Source: Pseudarthrobacter sp. MM222
Lineage (GTDB): Bacteria > Actinomycetota > Actinomycetes > Actinomycetales > Micrococcaceae
Assembly: GCF_947090775.1 (NCBI RefSeq)
Contig: NZ_OX352321.1
Coordinates: forward strand, 3,286,001-3,350,000
DNA: 64,000 nucleotides
Direction: 5' to 3'
Shown here: positions 35,194 to 43,143 of the stretch, one piece after another
Layout: each line of letters begins with the position of its first letter
Numbering within the stretch: position 1 is the first letter of the stretch
Notes under the pieces: model-generated
The model's database searches: none
Told to the model about the DNA's origin: nothing
What the model saw: only the letters and a program-made list of their open reading frames with translations
Program-made: the position numbers and the translations under genes

Positions 35194-35490
35194 ATGAGCA
35201 GCTACAACGCACCGACGGACGGCTCCGCGGGCGACGGGCCGACCACTCCCCTCAACCCCGGCAACGCCGAACAGCCAGAGAGTTCCCCCGCACGCGTGGG
35301 GACGATCGTCTGGGGCCTGATCGTGCTGGCCCTCGCCGCGCTCATCATCGTCGCCCGGCTGGGCCTGGTGGCCCTGGACGGAACCTATGTCCTGATCGGG
35401 CTAATGCTCGGCGCCGGCGCAGCATTGGTGATCGGCGGGCTGCTCTCAGCCCGCGGACGTGACAAAGATTCATCAACAGGGAAGTCTTGA
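35194..35490 (+). CDS. Small two-span membrane protein in the PspC operon
   Basis: The 98-residue protein has a soluble, Pro/Gly/Asn-rich N-terminus (1-33) and two membrane helices (about 36-56 and 62-84), then a charged tail. The start codon is 1 base after the preceding stop and has GGAAGGAA before it, so translation is coupled. No family recognised; role inferred only from the operon. Confidence 0.8.
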   Translation: MSSYNAPTDGSAGDGPTTPLNPGNAEQPESSPARVGTIVWGLIVLALAALIIVARLGLVALDGTYVLIGLMLGAGAALVIGGLLSARGRDKDSSTGKS

Positions 35491-35493
35491 ACC

Positions 35494-35748
35494 ATGGATA
35501 AGTTCTTCAGTACCGTCCGGGGCCTCGGCCTGAAACGTGGTCCGCAGCGCTGGCTGGGCGGGGTGTGTGGCGGAATCGCCGCCAAGCTGAACGTCGATGT
35601 CGCATTCGTGCGGATCGCGTTCCTGCTCCTGGCCCTGCTCCCGGGGCCGGCCTTCGTCTTCTACCTCGCGGCGTGGCTGATCGTGCCGGACCAGCGCAAC
35701 GCCATCGTCCTGCAGTCCTTCCTCGAGAACCGGTCGCGCCGCCTCTGA
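35494..35748 (+). CDS. Small PspC-domain protein
   Basis: The 84-residue protein is almost entirely a PspC domain: LKRGPQRWLGGVCGGIAAKL (about 12-31), VDVAFVRIAFLLLALLPGPA, then FVFYLAAWLIVPDQRN. The family includes phage-shock protein C, a membrane-stress regulator. It ends the operon begun at 33564 and starts 3 bases after the previous stop, with AGGGAAG upstream. Confidence 0.9.
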   Translation: MDKFFSTVRGLGLKRGPQRWLGGVCGGIAAKLNVDVAFVRIAFLLLALLPGPAFVFYLAAWLIVPDQRNAIVLQSFLENRSRRL

Positions 35749-35810
35749 AGCGCCGCTAAGACGCCCGCCTACGCCCCCGGACGCCGGCCCGGACCCGCGG
35801 GGCCCCGGAG

Positions 35811-35839
35811 AGTGCCCCCACCAAATCGGTGGGGGCACT
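35811..35839 (+). terminator. Terminator hairpin after the PspC operon
   Basis: AGTGCCCCCACC pairs perfectly with GGTGGGGGCACT (12 bp) around AAATC, 62 bases after the last PspC stop. No U-run follows. Confidence 0.65.
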
Positions 35840-35855
35840 CCGCTGCGGTAACCGT

Positions 35856-35886
35856 TTGTGTCCTGCCCCACATCCGCCATTAGACT
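35856..35886 (+). promoter_or_regulatory. Possible promoter of pfkA
   Basis: TTGTGT (35856-35861), a 19-base spacer and TAGACT (35881-35886). The spacing is long, so this is tentative. It would give a leader of about 55 bases before the pfkA start. Confidence 0.35.
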
Positions 35887-35948
35887 CTATGGTGAGCTCA
35901 GCGTGGCGCTCTGCCTGTACACCTTCGAACCAGGATTTGAGCCGAGAA

Positions 35949-36974
35949 ATGAAAATTGGAATCCTCACCAGCGGCGGAGACTGCCCCGGATTGAACGCCG
36001 TCATCCGTGGCGCCGTCCTCAAGGGCATCGCCGTCCACGGCCACGAATTCGTGGGGTTCCTGGACGGCTGGCGCGGCGTCGTAGAAGCCGACGTCATCGA
36101 CATCCCCCGGACCATGGTCCGGGGCATCGCGAAGCAGGGCGGGACCATCCTTGGCACCTCCCGGACCAACCCCTTCGAGAACGGCGGCGGGCCCGAGGTC
36201 ATCAAGGCCAACATGGAACGCCTCGGCATCGACGCCATCATCGCCATCGGCGGCGAGGGCACCCTGGCCGCGGCCAAGCGGCTCACCGATGCCGGACTGA
36301 AGATCGTGGGGGTCCCGAAGACGGTCGACAACGACCTCGACGCCACCGACTACACCTTCGGTTTCGACACCGCCGTGGAAATCGCCACCGAGGCGATCGA
36401 CCGCCTGCGCACCACCGGGGAATCCCACCACCGCTGCATGATCGCCGAGGTCATGGGCCGCCACGTCGGCTGGATCGCGCTGCATGCCGGCATGGCCTCC
36501 GGCGCGCATGCCATCCTGATCCCGGAGCAGAAAGCCTCGATGGAACAGATCGCGGACTGGGTCCGCTCGGCCCACGAACGCGGCCGCGCACCCCTTGTGG
36601 TCGTGGCGGAAGGCTTCGTCCCGGACGGCCAGGAGACGCCGCACTCCGAACGCGGCCTCGACACCTTCGGCCGGCCCCGCCTGGGCGGCATCGCCGAACG
36701 GCTCGCCCCTGAACTTGAGGCCATGACGGGCATTGAAACCCGCGCCACGGTCCTTGGCCACATCCAGCGCGGCGGCGTCCCGACGGCGTTCGACCGCGTC
36801 CTCGCCACCCGCCTGGGCATGGCAGCCATCGACTCGGTCGTGGAGCGTCGCTGGGGCACCATGGTTTCGCTCAACGGCACCGACATCGTCCACGTGGGTT
36901 TCGACGCTGCCCTGGGCAACCTGAAGGCCGTCCCGCAGCACCGCTACGACGAGGCCGCGGTCCTCTTCGGCTGA
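35949..36974 (+). CDS. pfkA: 6-phosphofructokinase (group III, ATP type predicted)
   Basis: From the ATG at 35949 (MKIGILTSGGDCPGLNAVIR) the protein has 341 residues. It phosphorylates fructose 6-phosphate in glycolysis. The specificity residues fall on the E. coli numbers: GGEGT at 101-105 gives Gly104, the ATP form, while PKTVDND gives Lys124, which is otherwise found in PPi-dependent enzymes. Gly104 with Lys124 is the combination of actinobacterial group III ATP enzymes, so ATP is predicted. FDTAVEIATEAIDRL and HIQRGGVPTAFDRVLATRLG complete the fold. A longer upstream reading is not supported. Confidence 0.95.
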   Translation: MKIGILTSGGDCPGLNAVIRGAVLKGIAVHGHEFVGFLDGWRGVVEADVIDIPRTMVRGIAKQGGTILGTSRTNPFENGGGPEVIKANMERLGIDAIIAIGGEGTLAAAKRLTDAGLKIVGVPKTVDNDLDATDYTFGFDTAVEIATEAIDRLRTTGESHHRCMIAEVMGRHVGWIALHAGMASGAHAILIPEQKASMEQIADWVRSAHERGRAPLVVVAEGFVPDGQETPHSERGLDTFGRPRLGGIAERLAPELEAMTGIETRATVLGHIQRGGVPTAFDRVLATRLGMAAIDSVVERRWGTMVSLNGTDIVHVGFDAALGNLKAVPQHRYDEAAVLFG

Positions 36975-36997
36975 GTCGCGGGCGGCACCGCGGTGGG

Positions 36998-37003
36998 TAG
37001 GGT
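36998..37003 (+). promoter_or_regulatory. Leaderless-type -10 of the GNAT gene at 37010
   Basis: TAGGGT followed by six bases (TGAGTC) and ATG at 37010. Confidence 0.5.
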
Positions 37004-37009
37004 TGAGTC

Positions 37010-37720
37010 ATGAGTCTTGAGCCCGGTTCCGCTGACATCATCCAGCTCGCGTGGGCCCGCCACCTGGGATTCAACGACGCCGACTTCGCCGCGTCCGCCG
37101 GCGAACGCCTCACCCGGGCGGATGAGTCCCGCCGCACGGTGGATTTCGTCCGCCTGTTCGGCAGCTCCGCCCTGGTGGGGCCGCAATGGGCGCTGGACGC
37201 CGCCGCGGGGCTACCCGACGAGGAGCTCGCCCAGCACATCACTCTCCTGACCATCACCCGGAGCCACGGCGGCCACGGACTCGGCGCGGCGGCACTCTTC
37301 TTCGCGGACGACCTGCCCCTGCAGCAGCCGTCCGAGGAGCTGACCGTCTCGCACGGCAACCCGGAAGCGATCGAGCTGGAAGCGGCGTGTCCGCCGGATG
37401 ACGTCAACGAGGTGGGCCTCTCGGACCTGGAGCACCGGTTCACCATTTTGCATCTGGAGGACGGCCGGCGGACCCCCGTGGCGTGTGGCGCGTACACCGA
37501 GTGGGAGGGCATCCTGGCGCACATGGGGGTGCTGGTCGCTCCGGAGTGGCGCCGCCGGGGCCTGGGTTCGCTGGTGGCCTCGATCGCCGCGCACGAGGCG
37601 CTCACCTCCGGCCTGACGCTCCAGTGGCGCTCCGACGTCAGTAACAAGGGGTCCCTCGCCATCGCCCGGAGCCTCGGCTTTGCCGCCGGCGGCATCCAGA
37701 CCAGCGTGCTGCTGGGCTGA
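37010..37720 (+). CDS. GNAT family acetyltransferase
   Basis: The 236-residue protein has a C-terminal GNAT fold at about 140-236: VLVAPEWRRRGLGSLVASIA is the acetyl-CoA loop (R-R-x-G-x-G), and NKGSLAIARSLGFAAGG is the final motif B. The N-terminal 130 residues are not recognised, although ADESRRTVDFVRLFGSSALVG is well formed. Substrate unknown. It lies 35 bases after pfkA and converges with the MFS gene. Confidence 0.8.
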   Translation: MSLEPGSADIIQLAWARHLGFNDADFAASAGERLTRADESRRTVDFVRLFGSSALVGPQWALDAAAGLPDEELAQHITLLTITRSHGGHGLGAAALFFADDLPLQQPSEELTVSHGNPEAIELEAACPPDDVNEVGLSDLEHRFTILHLEDGRRTPVACGAYTEWEGILAHMGVLVAPEWRRRGLGSLVASIAAHEALTSGLTLQWRSDVSNKGSLAIARSLGFAAGGIQTSVLLG

Positions 37721-37736
37721 TCCGGATGCCCGGTCA

Positions 37737-39266
37737 TTAACGCGGCTTGGCCGCGGCCTGTTCACCCGTTGAGGCCGCCTGTGCCGGCGCCGCCGGGACG
37801 GCCCCCCAGTTCTGTGCCGGCTGCGGCTTGGCGAAGAACAGGGCCACCGCGGCGCCGAGCAGGATGACCGCCGCCGGGAGCAGGATGGACTGGCTCATCG
37901 CCGTCGAGAATCCTGCGTGCAGACTCTCAGGCAGGGCGCCGCCGAACGACATGGTGCTGGCCTCCCCGGAGCCGCCCGGGGCTGCCGGGAGCTCCGCCGC
38001 GAGCCGGGCCTGGATCAGTACTGCGATGGCTGCACTGCCCAGCACGGCGCCGATCTGGCGGGTGGTGTTGTAGACGCCCGCTCCCGCCCCCGCCTGCCGG
38101 GGCGGGAGGTTGCGGGTGGCGGTGGTACTCAGCGGCGCCCAGATGCCGGCGTTGGCGAAGCCGAGCACGGCGCTGGGCAGCAGGAACAGCCAGATGGGCG
38201 TGTCCGGGTGCATCAGGGCGCCGTTCCAGAACAGCGCCACCGACATCAGGACCAGGCCGGACGCCGTGATGTACTTCGGGTTGACGCGGTCGATGATCCT
38301 GCCGACGACGGGGGCGAGGCCGCCGGAGATGACGGCCATCGGCACCATCATCAGCGCGGACTGGGTCGGGGTCAGGCCGCGGACGATCTGGTAGTAGAAA
38401 ATCAGCGGCAGGCTGAAGGCGGTCACCGTGAACCCGACCGTGGTGATCCCGATGTTCGCGAGCGAGAAGTTGCGGTCCCGGAAGAGGGACAGCGGAAGCA
38501 GCGGCTCGCCCTTGTTGTACCGCTGCCACACCACGAACCCGGCCAGAACCACGAGGCCGGCAATAATGAGGCTCCAGACGGTGAGCGGTCCGCTTATGGT
38601 CCCCCAGTTGTAGGTCTCACCCTCCTGGATGCCGAAGACCAGCAGGAAGAGCCCGACGGCGCTCAGCAGCACGCCGGGGATGTCGAACTTGTGCGGGTGC
38701 GTGCTCAGGGCCGGCACGAAGCGCCAGGCGAGGATGAAGCCGGCGATGCCTACCGGAACGTTGATGAAGAAGATCCATTCCCAGCCGAGCCCGTCCACCA
38801 GGACGCCGCCGAGGATCGGGCCCACGAGGGTGGCGACGCCGGCCGTGGCGCCCCAGATGCCCATCGCGGCGCCGCGCCGGTCCGGCGGGAAAATCCGCGT
38901 GATGACGGCCATGGTCTGCGGCGTCATCATCGCCGCGCCGAAGCCCTGGAGCACCCGGGCCAGGATCAGGGTCTGGACGTCGCCCGAGAGCCCGCACCAG
39001 AGCGAGGCAACCGTGAATACCACGAGCCCGCTGAGGTAGAGCTTCTTCGGGCCGAAGCGGTCGCCCAGCCGGCCGGTGATCAGCAGCGGGACGGCGTACG
39101 CCAACAGATAGGCGCTGGTCACCCAAATCACCGAATTGATGTCGGTGTTGAGCCCTTCCATGATCCGGGGGTTGGCCACCGAGACGATGGTGGTGTCGAT
39201 CAGGATCATAAAGAAGCCGATCACCAGGGACCAGAGTGCCGGCCACGGCCTGGCTACGTTTTCCAT
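37737..39266 (-). CDS. MFS drug exporter of the DHA2 (EmrB/QacA) type
   Basis: From the ATG at 39266 (MENVARPWPALWSLVIGFFM; ribosome binding site AAGGAA) the protein has 509 residues and about 14 membrane helices. Helix 1 carries the DHA2 motif D1 (LIDTTIVSVANPRI), and motif A is GRLGDRFGPKKLYLSGL; motif C-like glycines are in GPILGGVLVDGLGWEWIFFI. It is a proton-driven exporter. It follows the PadR gene by 73 bases on the same strand, so it is probably repressed by PadR. Confidence 0.9.
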   Translation of the reverse strand: MENVARPWPALWSLVIGFFMILIDTTIVSVANPRIMEGLNTDINSVIWVTSAYLLAYAVPLLITGRLGDRFGPKKLYLSGLVVFTVASLWCGLSGDVQTLILARVLQGFGAAMMTPQTMAVITRIFPPDRRGAAMGIWGATAGVATLVGPILGGVLVDGLGWEWIFFINVPVGIAGFILAWRFVPALSTHPHKFDIPGVLLSAVGLFLLVFGIQEGETYNWGTISGPLTVWSLIIAGLVVLAGFVVWQRYNKGEPLLPLSLFRDRNFSLANIGITTVGFTVTAFSLPLIFYYQIVRGLTPTQSALMMVPMAVISGGLAPVVGRIIDRVNPKYITASGLVLMSVALFWNGALMHPDTPIWLFLLPSAVLGFANAGIWAPLSTTATRNLPPRQAGAGAGVYNTTRQIGAVLGSAAIAVLIQARLAAELPAAPGGSGEASTMSFGGALPESLHAGFSTAMSQSILLPAAVILLGAAVALFFAKPQPAQNWGAVPAAPAQAASTGEQAAAKPR

Positions 39267-39339
39267 GGGGTTCCTTAGGGTGCTGAGAGGGTTGGTCGGT
39301 AAGGCTGGAGAAGCGGGGCGACCCGGTTCCGGAAGGCGG

Positions 39340-39903
39340 CTACCAGGGCAACTGGCCGGTGCCGAGCTGCTCCTGGAGGCTCCGGATCCAGCCGATCTCG
39401 GCGCCAAGCATGGTTTGTTGGTACTGCATGTCAATCCAGTATTTGCGGTCGACTCCTTTGGCCCGCACCCGCTCCTCCGCGTCGAAGAGGAACTTCAGCT
39501 GCCCCTCCAGTTCGTTAAGGCGCTGGTCGAGCAGTGCGACGACGACGCCGGCCGGCAGGTTGTATGCCTCGGAGACGGCCAGCGGAAAGGCGGGGTATTC
39601 GTTGACGGGCGCGGCGAGCATATCCCGGATCCGCTCGGTCAGGGCTTGCCGTCCTGCCGCGGAGATCTCATAGGTGGTGCGTTCGGGACGGTTGCCCTCC
39701 CGATCCGTCCCGGTGGCCGCGACCAGCCCCTGCTCCTCCAGCCGGCCGACGGCGTGGTACAGCGTTCCGGGGCGGACCTTCACCAGCCGGTCTTCATGCC
39801 GGGCCATCAGGAGCTGGTACATCTCGTAGGGATGCATCGGCTGTTCCACCAGCAGGGAGAGTGCGGCGACGCCGAGGGGGGTCAGGGGCGCGGCTCGAGC
39901 CAT
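39340..39903 (-). CDS. PadR-family transcriptional repressor
   Basis: From the ATG at 39903 (MARAAPLTPLGVAALSLLVE; ribosome binding site AAAGGAGGAC) the protein has 187 residues. The winged helix is PADR type: EQPMHPYEMYQLLMARHE, then RPGTLYHAVGRLEEQGLVAA and the wing RTTYEISAAGRQAL. The C-terminal helical part (Vir_C type, to 187) is for dimerisation. It lies upstream of an MFS exporter and downstream of an operator palindrome. Confidence 0.92.
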   Translation of the reverse strand: MARAAPLTPLGVAALSLLVEQPMHPYEMYQLLMARHEDRLVKVRPGTLYHAVGRLEEQGLVAATGTDREGNRPERTTYEISAAGRQALTERIRDMLAAPVNEYPAFPLAVSEAYNLPAGVVVALLDQRLNELEGQLKFLFDAEERVRAKGVDRKYWIDMQYQQTMLGAEIGWIRSLQEQLGTGQLPW

Positions 39904-39991
39904 GGTGCCGTCCTCCTTTCCCCGCGGTATCCGGGAACGCGGAGCCCCGCCGCCGCGGGTTGACCGCAACCCAGGCGATTACTCCACAAGA

Positions 39992-40020
39992 ACTATTCCA
40001 CATGGAATAGTGGGGCGCAA
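39992..40020 (-). promoter_or_regulatory. PadR operator overlapping the padR-MFS promoter
   Basis: CTATTCCA-CA-TGGAATAG (39993-40010) is an 8-bp inverted repeat with a 2-base centre. On the minus strand it lies between a -35-like TTGCGC (40015-40020) and a -10-like AATAGT (39992-39997), with a 17-base spacer. A repressor bound here would block RNA polymerase. Confidence 0.75.
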
Positions 40021-40048
40021 GGCGCCGCGGAACCTCCACCGCCCAGAG

Positions 40049-40444
40049 TCAGCCCAGCAGGGCGAGGAGGTCCGCGCGGGCGAACATCTGGGCCGCGGCC
40101 CGGGCGGAGGGCGTGCCGGCGTCGGGGTCTGCACCGGCCGCCACGAGCGCCTGCACCACGTCGGCGTAGCCCTTGAAGACTGCCCCCGCGAGGGGCGTCT
40201 GGCCGCGGTCATTGGCGGCATTGGCGTCGGCGCCGTGCTGCAGGATCAACCGGACGGCGTCGGCGTGGCCGTGGTAGGCCGCGAGCATCAGCAGCGAATC
40301 CCCCGCGGCGTTGGTCAGGCCGGCCGGCGCTCCGGCGGCCAGGTAGCTGCCAAGCAGGGCCGCGTTTCCTTCCCGGGCCGCATCGAACAGCGCATGGGCC
40401 AGGGCGAGCGTCTCGTCGTCCGGTGCGGCGCTTCCGCTGGTCAT
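40049..40444 (-). CDS. Ankyrin-repeat protein
   Basis: The 131-residue protein has three to four ankyrin repeats: REGNAALLGSYLAAGAPAGL, AGDSLLMLAAYHGHADAVRL, and RGQTPLAGAVFKGYADVVQA, with a final partial repeat. It is soluble, with no signal peptide. Partner unknown. It overlaps the ygfZ-like gene by 4 bases, so both are translated together. Small ankyrin proteins of this type occur widely in actinobacteria. Confidence 0.88.
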   Translation of the reverse strand: MTSGSAAPDDETLALAHALFDAAREGNAALLGSYLAAGAPAGLTNAAGDSLLMLAAYHGHADAVRLILQHGADANAANDRGQTPLAGAVFKGYADVVQALVAAGADPDAGTPSARAAAQMFARADLLALLG

Positions 40445-41523
40445 CGTGTCCCCCTCAGGAATCCGGTCTGACGTCCCACGACCTGGCCGGCGTCGGGAGC
40501 CACAATAACTTCCTGCGCCGCGGTGTAAGGCTCATCCCCGTCGATGACGGTCAGTGCCGCGTCCGGGGCGACGGACCGTTTGATGACGGCCAGGGCCACC
40601 GGGCCCATCTCATAGTGCTGGGCCACGGACGTCACGGTGCCGACTTTGCGGTCACCGGCGCGGACCTCGCTGCCGACGGCGGGCATGGTGTGTTGCGAGC
40701 CGTCGAGCTGCAGGAACACGAGCCGGCGCGGCGGATGGCCCAGGTTATGGACGCGGGCCACCGTTTCCTGGCCCTTGTAGCAGCCCTTGTTTAGGTGGAC
40801 GGCGGTACGCAGCAGGTCAAGCTCGTGCGGAATGGTCTTGTCGTCGGTCTCGGCGCCCCAGCGGGGCCGCCACGCCGCGATCCGCAGCGCCTCGGCGGCC
40901 CAGACGCCGGCCAGCGGACGCCCGGCCACCGTGGTTTCGAGTTCGGCGGCGGGGACCAGGTATTCGAACCACGGCCGCTCCAGGCCGGGGTGGGATTCCT
41001 CGCCCACGACGGCGTAGGAGTAGCCGCCGGCACCGACATGCGGCCAGGGGTCCTCCCAGGCCTGCAGCGCGGACCACTCCGGGACCCGGCGGGTGGAGCC
41101 CAGCACGGCCCACTCGGCCGACACATCGGTGATCTCGACGCGCAGCATGAACTTCATCCGGTTGAGCCATTCCGCGAGCGGTCCGGCCTCGGCGGCTTCG
41201 ACCATCAGCCAGGTGGTGGCGCCGTCGTCCTCTACCCGGGCGTCGAATTCGATCCTGCCCTGCACGCTGAGCAGGAGCAGTTCGGTTGACTGGCCGGGCG
41301 CAAGGTTCGTGAGCTGTTGAGAGGAAAGCGTGTTGAGCCAGCTCAGCCGGTCCGGCCCGCTGACGGTGACGACGCCGCGGTGGGACAGGTCGACGACGGC
41401 GGTGCCGGCGGCCAGCGCCCGCTGCTCCCGCAGCGGCTCGCCATAGTGGGACGCGACGCCGGCGTCAGCGCCGCCGGCCTCGACCGCGCCCGGGCGCGAC
41501 AACAGGGGGCTCTTGGTAGTCAT
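40441..41523 (-). CDS. ygfZ: YgfZ/GcvT-like folate-binding protein
   Basis: The 360-residue protein has the YgfZ signature K-G-C-Y-x-G-Q-E (NKGCYKGQETVARV, about 242-255), with the conserved Cys, and the aminomethyltransferase-like fold (VVDLSHRGVVTVSGPDRLSW near the N-terminus). YgfZ proteins bind tetrahydrofolate and take part in Fe-S enzyme repair or assembly. The match to E. coli YgfZ is at family level. It is the first gene of a pair with the ankyrin gene. Confidence 0.88.
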   Translation of the reverse strand: MTTKSPLLSRPGAVEAGGADAGVASHYGEPLREQRALAAGTAVVDLSHRGVVTVSGPDRLSWLNTLSSQQLTNLAPGQSTELLLLSVQGRIEFDARVEDDGATTWLMVEAAEAGPLAEWLNRMKFMLRVEITDVSAEWAVLGSTRRVPEWSALQAWEDPWPHVGAGGYSYAVVGEESHPGLERPWFEYLVPAAELETTVAGRPLAGVWAAEALRIAAWRPRWGAETDDKTIPHELDLLRTAVHLNKGCYKGQETVARVHNLGHPPRRLVFLQLDGSQHTMPAVGSEVRAGDRKVGTVTSVAQHYEMGPVALAVIKRSVAPDAALTVIDGDEPYTAAQEVIVAPDAGQVVGRQTGFLRGTR

Positions 41524-41545
41524 ATCTAGTAGAAGTCCTTAGGGC

Positions 41546-42280
41546 CTAGCGGTATTCCGGATTTTCGAAGTCGAAGCGGGTGCCGGCGTTCCACGCTTCG
41601 GGCAGGTTGCCGTAGGCGGGAATGCCGCCGGCGTCCTTGAGCGTCCGGGCCAGGTGCAGCAGGTTCCAGGTCATGAATGTGGTGTTGCGGTTGGTGAAGT
41701 CGCTCTCGGGGCCGCCCGAGCCTTCGTCGAGGTAGCTCGGGCCGGGCCCGACCGGACCGATCCAGCCGGCGTCGGCCTGCGGCGGGACCGTGAAGCCGAT
41801 GTGCTGGAGGCTGTAAAGGACGTTCATGGAGCAGTGCTTGATGCCGTCCTCATTGCCGGTGATCAGGCAGCCACCGACTTTGGGGTAGAAAGCCCACTGA
41901 CCCTTCTCGTTCAGCTGCCCGGAGTGCGCGTAGAGCCGCTCGATCAGCTTCTTGGTCTGCGAGGAGTTGTCACCCAGCCAGATGGGCCCGGCGACGACGA
42001 CGATGTCCGCCGCCAGGACGGCCGGGTACAGCTCCGGCCATTCATCGGTGGCCCAGCCGTGTTCGCGCATGTCCGGGTAGACGCCACTGGCGATGTCGTG
42101 GTCCACCGTGCGGATCACCCGCGTGCTGACGCCCTGCTTCTCCATGATGCGGCGGCTGACGTCGACCAGTCCCTGGGTGTTGGACGTCTCGGGCGACTTC
42201 TTGAGCGTCCCGTTGAAGAATACGGCCTTGAGGTCGGCGTAGCTCTTCTTCTCCCCGGGTGTGGCTGCTGCTTCTGGCAC
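41546..42280 (-). CDS. Flavodoxin-like NAD(P)H-dependent oxidoreductase
   Basis: I place the start at the GTG at 42280, which has AGGGAG 7 bases upstream; a TTG 30 bases further up is possible. The 244-residue protein has a flavodoxin-fold FMN site: FFNGTLKKSPETSNTQGLVD (phosphate loop), AADIVVVAGPIWLGDNSSQT, and VGGCLITGNEDGIKHCSMN. This is the NADPH-dependent FMN reductase/WrbA-like family (multimeric flavodoxin). Substrate unknown. Confidence 0.85.
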   Translation of the reverse strand: MPEAAATPGEKKSYADLKAVFFNGTLKKSPETSNTQGLVDVSRRIMEKQGVSTRVIRTVDHDIASGVYPDMREHGWATDEWPELYPAVLAADIVVVAGPIWLGDNSSQTKKLIERLYAHSGQLNEKGQWAFYPKVGGCLITGNEDGIKHCSMNVLYSLQHIGFTVPPQADAGWIGPVGPGPSYLDEGSGGPESDFTNRNTTFMTWNLLHLARTLKDAGGIPAYGNLPEAWNAGTRFDFENPEYR

Positions 42281-42344
42281 TGTGCGGCTCCCTGTGTTCG
42301 CTGTGGACAACGGAAAATCAGTGAGCCCTCATGGCCAGGCCCGG

Positions 42345-42959
42345 TCAGCTTACTTTGGCGAGGATGGCCGAGGCGTGGGCCTCCAGCCCGCTCCCGGGCG
42401 CGGTGTTCTTGCCGGTTGCGACGTCCCAGCGCCACAGCAGCTGGCCGTCGACGAGTCCGAAGATCCGGGTCGCGGCGGTGTATTCCTTGGAGTGGCTTCC
42501 GCGCATCACCATGTCGGTGCTCAGCTGGATCTGTGGCCCCTTGATCTGGCCGTAGTACAGCTCGGAGATCCCGCCGGGGTGGGCAACAGAGACCGAGATG
42601 TCGAAGCCGCCGTCGCTGTTGCGCAGCGCCTCGACCTCGTCGGCGCTCTTGAGGACCGGGACGATGTCGCCCGGTATCAGGCCCGGCCCGCTGTCCTCTT
42701 CGCGCTGCTTGCGCTCAAGGGCCCAGAAACCGGTTTCGACCGTCAGCGGACGCAGCTTGGTGCCCTCGTCATCGGTCAGCCAGCTCTCAGCCCGGTACTG
42801 GAGGTAAGGCAGGCCGTTGTGGGTGAAGGAGACGTGTTGCAGGAAGTGCTCGGAATCCTCGTCCCCTGCGCCGAGGCGGCCGCTGCCCTCCCACTCACCA
42901 ATGAGCCAGGACAGCGGAACGATTTCCGGTGTCAGATCTGTAGGAATTTCAATGGGCAC
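42345..42959 (-). CDS. Nitrobindin-like FABP-family heme protein
   Basis: The 204-residue protein has the nitrobindin/THAP4-like signature: SWLIGEWEGSGRLGAG at the start (G-x-W-x-G-x-G), then FTHNGLPYLQYRAESWL and TVETGFWAL. These are 10-strand beta barrels that bind ferric heme and have been reported to isomerise peroxynitrite. The heme-ligand histidine of the family is near the C-terminus; LEAHASAIL is the candidate. The start is a GTG preceded by AGAGG. Confidence 0.85.
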   Translation of the reverse strand: MPIEIPTDLTPEIVPLSWLIGEWEGSGRLGAGDEDSEHFLQHVSFTHNGLPYLQYRAESWLTDDEGTKLRPLTVETGFWALERKQREEDSGPGLIPGDIVPVLKSADEVEALRNSDGGFDISVSVAHPGGISELYYGQIKGPQIQLSTDMVMRGSHSKEYTAATRIFGLVDGQLLWRWDVATGKNTAPGSGLEAHASAILAKVS

Positions 42960-43012
42960 GGCTGCGACCTCTGGAAACTACGGGTTCTGGGCGGGTGTCT
43001 GCTTTGGGCTGG

Positions 43013-43126
43013 TTACTTCTGGCCTTTGAAGAGGCGGTAGACCACAAAGCCGGCGAACCAGGCCATGGAAACACTGGCGATGCCAAGCAGAACAAGGAAG
43101 AAGATCTCAAATGCAAGTACGGACAT
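43013..43126 (-). CDS. Small single-pass membrane protein, 37 residues
   Basis: The minus strand encodes MSVLAFEIFFLVLLGIASVS, then MAWFAGFVVYRLFKGQK. The protein is nearly all hydrophobic (residues 3-30) with a basic end. A ribosome binding site (AGGATGG) lies 6 bases before the ATG. It lies between the nitrobindin-like gene and a larger membrane protein on the same strand. Function unknown. Confidence 0.72.
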   Translation of the reverse strand: MSVLAFEIFFLVLLGIASVSMAWFAGFVVYRLFKGQK

Positions 43127-43143
43127 GATGCCATCCTAACGCG

